Assembly: GCF_017313785.1 (NCBI RefSeq) | Contig: NZ_JAFLNL010000004.1 | Coordinates: 1-64,000, forward strand | Length of the DNA stretch: 64,000 nucleotides | From: Flagellimonas aurea | GTDB lineage: Bacteria; Bacteroidota; Bacteroidia; Flavobacteriales; Flavobacteriaceae | Direction: 5' to 3' | Part shown: positions 62,310-64,000 of the stretch, piece after piece | Position numbering within the stretch: the first letter of the stretch is position 1 | Layout: every line of letters starts with the position of its first letter | Program-made: the position numbers and the translations under genes | The notes under the pieces: generated by a model | Database searches by the model: none | The model's input: the letters and a program-made list of their open reading frames with translations, nothing else | Told to the model about the DNA's origin: nothing

Positions 62310-63680
62310 TTGGACGATTTAAAAATATTGGGTAGCGAAGAATGGTGCCGTTTTGATGATTTAGGAATTCCTGCCATAAAGGCAAGAGTGGATTCCGGTG
62401 CAAAAACATCATCGATTCAAGCCAGTAAAATCAAGGTTTTCAACAAAGGATTGGAAGAATGGGTCCGGTTCGAGGTGAATCCCGTTCAAGACAATAGAAG
62501 CATATCAATATTATGTCAGGCCAAATTAGTGGATGTCCGTAATGTAAAGAGTTCTCAGGGCATTGCGGAAGAACGTCCCGTAATAAGGACGTCGGTCACT
62601 ATTGCCGGAAAGAGTTATGAAATAGACTTGACCTTGGCCAATAGGGATACCATGGAGTACCGTATGTTGCTGGGCCGCGAGGCTATGAACGACAGATTTT
62701 TGGTGAATCCTTCCCAAAGCTTTATTCAAGGGGATATTACTGAGGAACAACTCGAACAAAAATATAAGCCCTATACCACCGAAAAAAAAGGGTTAAGGAT
62801 AGGTCTTTTAGCTAGCAACCCAAACCTTTACAGTAATAAAAGAATCATTGAAGCGGGCGAGATGCGCGGGCATAAAGTGGTTTTTTTGAATGTGGAGCAC
62901 GTATATATGAAATTGGATGCTTCCACACCTGAAATCAGATATCGAGGTGGAAACATTCTGGATAAGTTCGATGCTGTTATTCCAAGAATAAAACCAGCGG
63001 TTACCTTTTACGGTTGCGCTTTGTTACGGCAGTTCGATACCCTCGGGGTTTATTGCTTAAACACGGCCGATTCTATAGGTAGGTCAAGGGACAAGCTTTT
63101 TGCATCCCAATTGTTTTCCAAAAACGATATTCACATACCCACAACAGGTTTTGCCAAATCACCAATGGATACCAAAGACCTTATTCGTATGGTCAGCGGT
63201 GCCCCATTGATCATTAAATTATTGGAGAGCACTCAGGGCAAGGGCGTTGTGTTGGCCGAAACCAATAAGGCCGCCGAGAGTGTGATCAATGCCTTTAAAA
63301 GTGTACAGACCAATATCTTGGTTCAAGAATTTATTAAAGAAGCCAACGGGCATGACATTCGTTGTTTTGTAGTCAATGGCAAAGTTGTGGCCTCCATGCA
63401 ACGTACAGCGCAAAAAGGAGAGTTTAGGGCCAATATTCACCAAGGTGGTGCGGCATCTAAGGTCAAAATAACCCCAGAAGAACGAAAATTGGCCATAAAA
63501 TCTGCAAAAGTATTCAATTTAGATGTTGCAGGTGTTGACTTGATTAGGTCTAACAAAGGACCTCTCCTTTTGGAGGTGAATTCATCACCTGGATTGGAAG
63601 GTATCGAAAATACCACAGGAAAGGACATTGCCAATGTAATGATCGAAACCATCGAGAGAAAGTTAAAATATAAGCACTAA
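62310..63680 (+). CDS. rimK: RimB-like aspartic-protease domain fused to RimK-type ATP-grasp ligase
   Basis: A 456-residue fusion. Residues 5-140 match the ATP-dependent zinc protease/RimB retropepsin-like family ([10 protein letters not shown] with Asp28-Ser-Gly; LLGREAM). Residues 160-456 are a RimK-type ATP-grasp enzyme ([64 protein letters not shown]). RimK adds glutamates to a protein C-terminus; the protease-like part may trim them. The start is TTG at 62310, with no ATG in the first 110 codons. It closes the cluster. The target protein is unknown. Confidence 0.92.
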   Translation: MDDLKILGSEEWCRFDDLGIPAIKARVDSGAKTSSIQASKIKVFNKGLEEWVRFEVNPVQDNRSISILCQAKLVDVRNVKSSQGIAEERPVIRTSVTIAGKSYEIDLTLANRDTMEYRMLLGREAMNDRFLVNPSQSFIQGDITEEQLEQKYKPYTTEKKGLRIGLLASNPNLYSNKRIIEAGEMRGHKVVFLNVEHVYMKLDASTPEIRYRGGNILDKFDAVIPRIKPAVTFYGCALLRQFDTLGVYCLNTADSIGRSRDKLFASQLFSKNDIHIPTTGFAKSPMDTKDLIRMVSGAPLIIKLLESTQGKGVVLAETNKAAESVINAFKSVQTNILVQEFIKEANGHDIRCFVVNGKVVASMQRTAQKGEFRANIHQGGAASKVKITPEERKLAIKSAKVFNLDVAGVDLIRSNKGPLLLEVNSSPGLEGIENTTGKDIANVMIETIERKLKYKH

Positions 63681-64000
63681 ATAGCTTGAACAATTCAATT
63701 TGTTGAAAATCAATAGACTGCTATTTTTGTAAATAACTTCCTACGCAGACCTCCAAAATCTCAAATATAAATTGAAAAGGGCCATTCGTTAAATCAAATG
63801 GCCCATTCGTTAATTGTACCCCTAACAAATCATATTACCGTTGTATGTTTGTCCCAGTTAACGCAAAGCTTTAAAGCTTACGTTCAAACCTTAAATAGGA
63901 TGGGGTGATTATGGGGTACTTTGTGTTCTTAACCCAATATCTTATTTGTAAAAAGGTTTACGTTGCTCCAAGGGGTTTTTGAGGTTGAGCCCCTTGGTTG
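63681..64000. other. Gap at the right end of the window
   Basis: No ORF is evident. An 8-bp stem GGGCCATT (63779-63786) with AATGGCCC (63797-63804) may act as the terminator of the RimK-fusion gene, though no T-run follows. A second stem CCAAGGGG (63968-63975) with CCCCTTGG (63990-63997) lies at the end. The sequence CCATTCGTTAA occurs twice (63782-63792 and 63803-63813). Confidence 0.5.

Noticed and set aside
1..64000. CRISPR array, insertion sequence, prophage or secretion-system island
   Set aside because: No regularly spaced repeats, transposase, integrase, phage or secretion-system proteins were seen.

Overview
The window reads as chromosomal DNA of a marine-type Flavobacteriaceae (phylum Bacteroidota). 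The support is a SusC/SusD pair, lipoprotein signal peptides of Bacteroidota type, AT-rich start contexts with few Shine-Dalgarno sites, at least one promoter of the TTTG-N17-TAnnTTTG class, a split AtuA, an arginine decarboxylase of flavobacterial type and moderate GC content. A Muricauda/Maribacter-like genus is only a guess. No rRNA, intact tRNA, insertion sequence, prophage or CRISPR array was seen.

Layout. 1-1595: 3' part of a copper P-type ATPase and a small HMA protein, then a roughly 850-base gene-free stretch holding a tRNA-3'-end-like scrap and a hairpin. 2446-8890: a NUDIX-like regulator with a degenerate catalytic box, divergent across a perfect 25-bp palindrome from a tight operon (secreted carboxylesterase, CitMHS transporter, AtuA, AtuA C-terminal domain, secreted esterase). 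9194-13209: xylulokinase, xylose isomerase and a LacI regulator. 13536-19289: a TPR-HTH regulator and the operon after it (sterol-desaturase-like protein, DUF2807 lipoprotein, MetX-like secreted hydrolase, amidohydrolase). 19456-23836: small membrane protein, DCC thiol protein, GlxA-type regulator and a divergent DinB/VOC/SRPBCC/VOC operon. 23953-29003: cobalamin riboswitch with metE, a PAS protein, TPP riboswitch with a PnuC-type transporter, and an acyl-CoA-dehydrogenase-like protein. 29059-35219: lipoprotein, a large Asp-box beta-propeller protein, DinB plus a small partner, a WYL regulator and an AlkB-like dioxygenase.

35313-50640 is a polysaccharide utilization locus: periplasmic-sensor/HTH regulator, SusC, SusD, a LamG surface lipoprotein, two GH144-type endoglucanases, an esterase and a GH3 beta-glucosidase. 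The enzyme set points to beta-1,2-glucan. 50765-53240 carries a tandem-duplicated haloperoxidase/PAP2-type lipoprotein and an outer-membrane barrel. 53629-57327 has an EEP-fold hydrolase and an IorAB-type molybdenum hydroxylase. 57795-63680 is a polyamine cluster: arginine decarboxylase, agmatinase, a deoxyhypusine-synthase-like enzyme (probably a homospermidine-forming enzyme), an acidic small protein, an RMD1/DUF155 protein and a RimB-RimK fusion.

The most interesting cross-cutting signal is a set of direct repeats with core GWCTAC and about 11-bp spacing. They lie 130-190 bp upstream of three separate operons (before 17411, 38310 and 53240), always in the same orientation as the downstream operon. 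Two of these operons sit next to regulators that share the same kind of C-terminal HTH. This suggests an undescribed regulatory code for this regulator class. The esterase/CitMHS/AtuA operon with its palindromic operator is a second candidate for an undescribed catabolic system.
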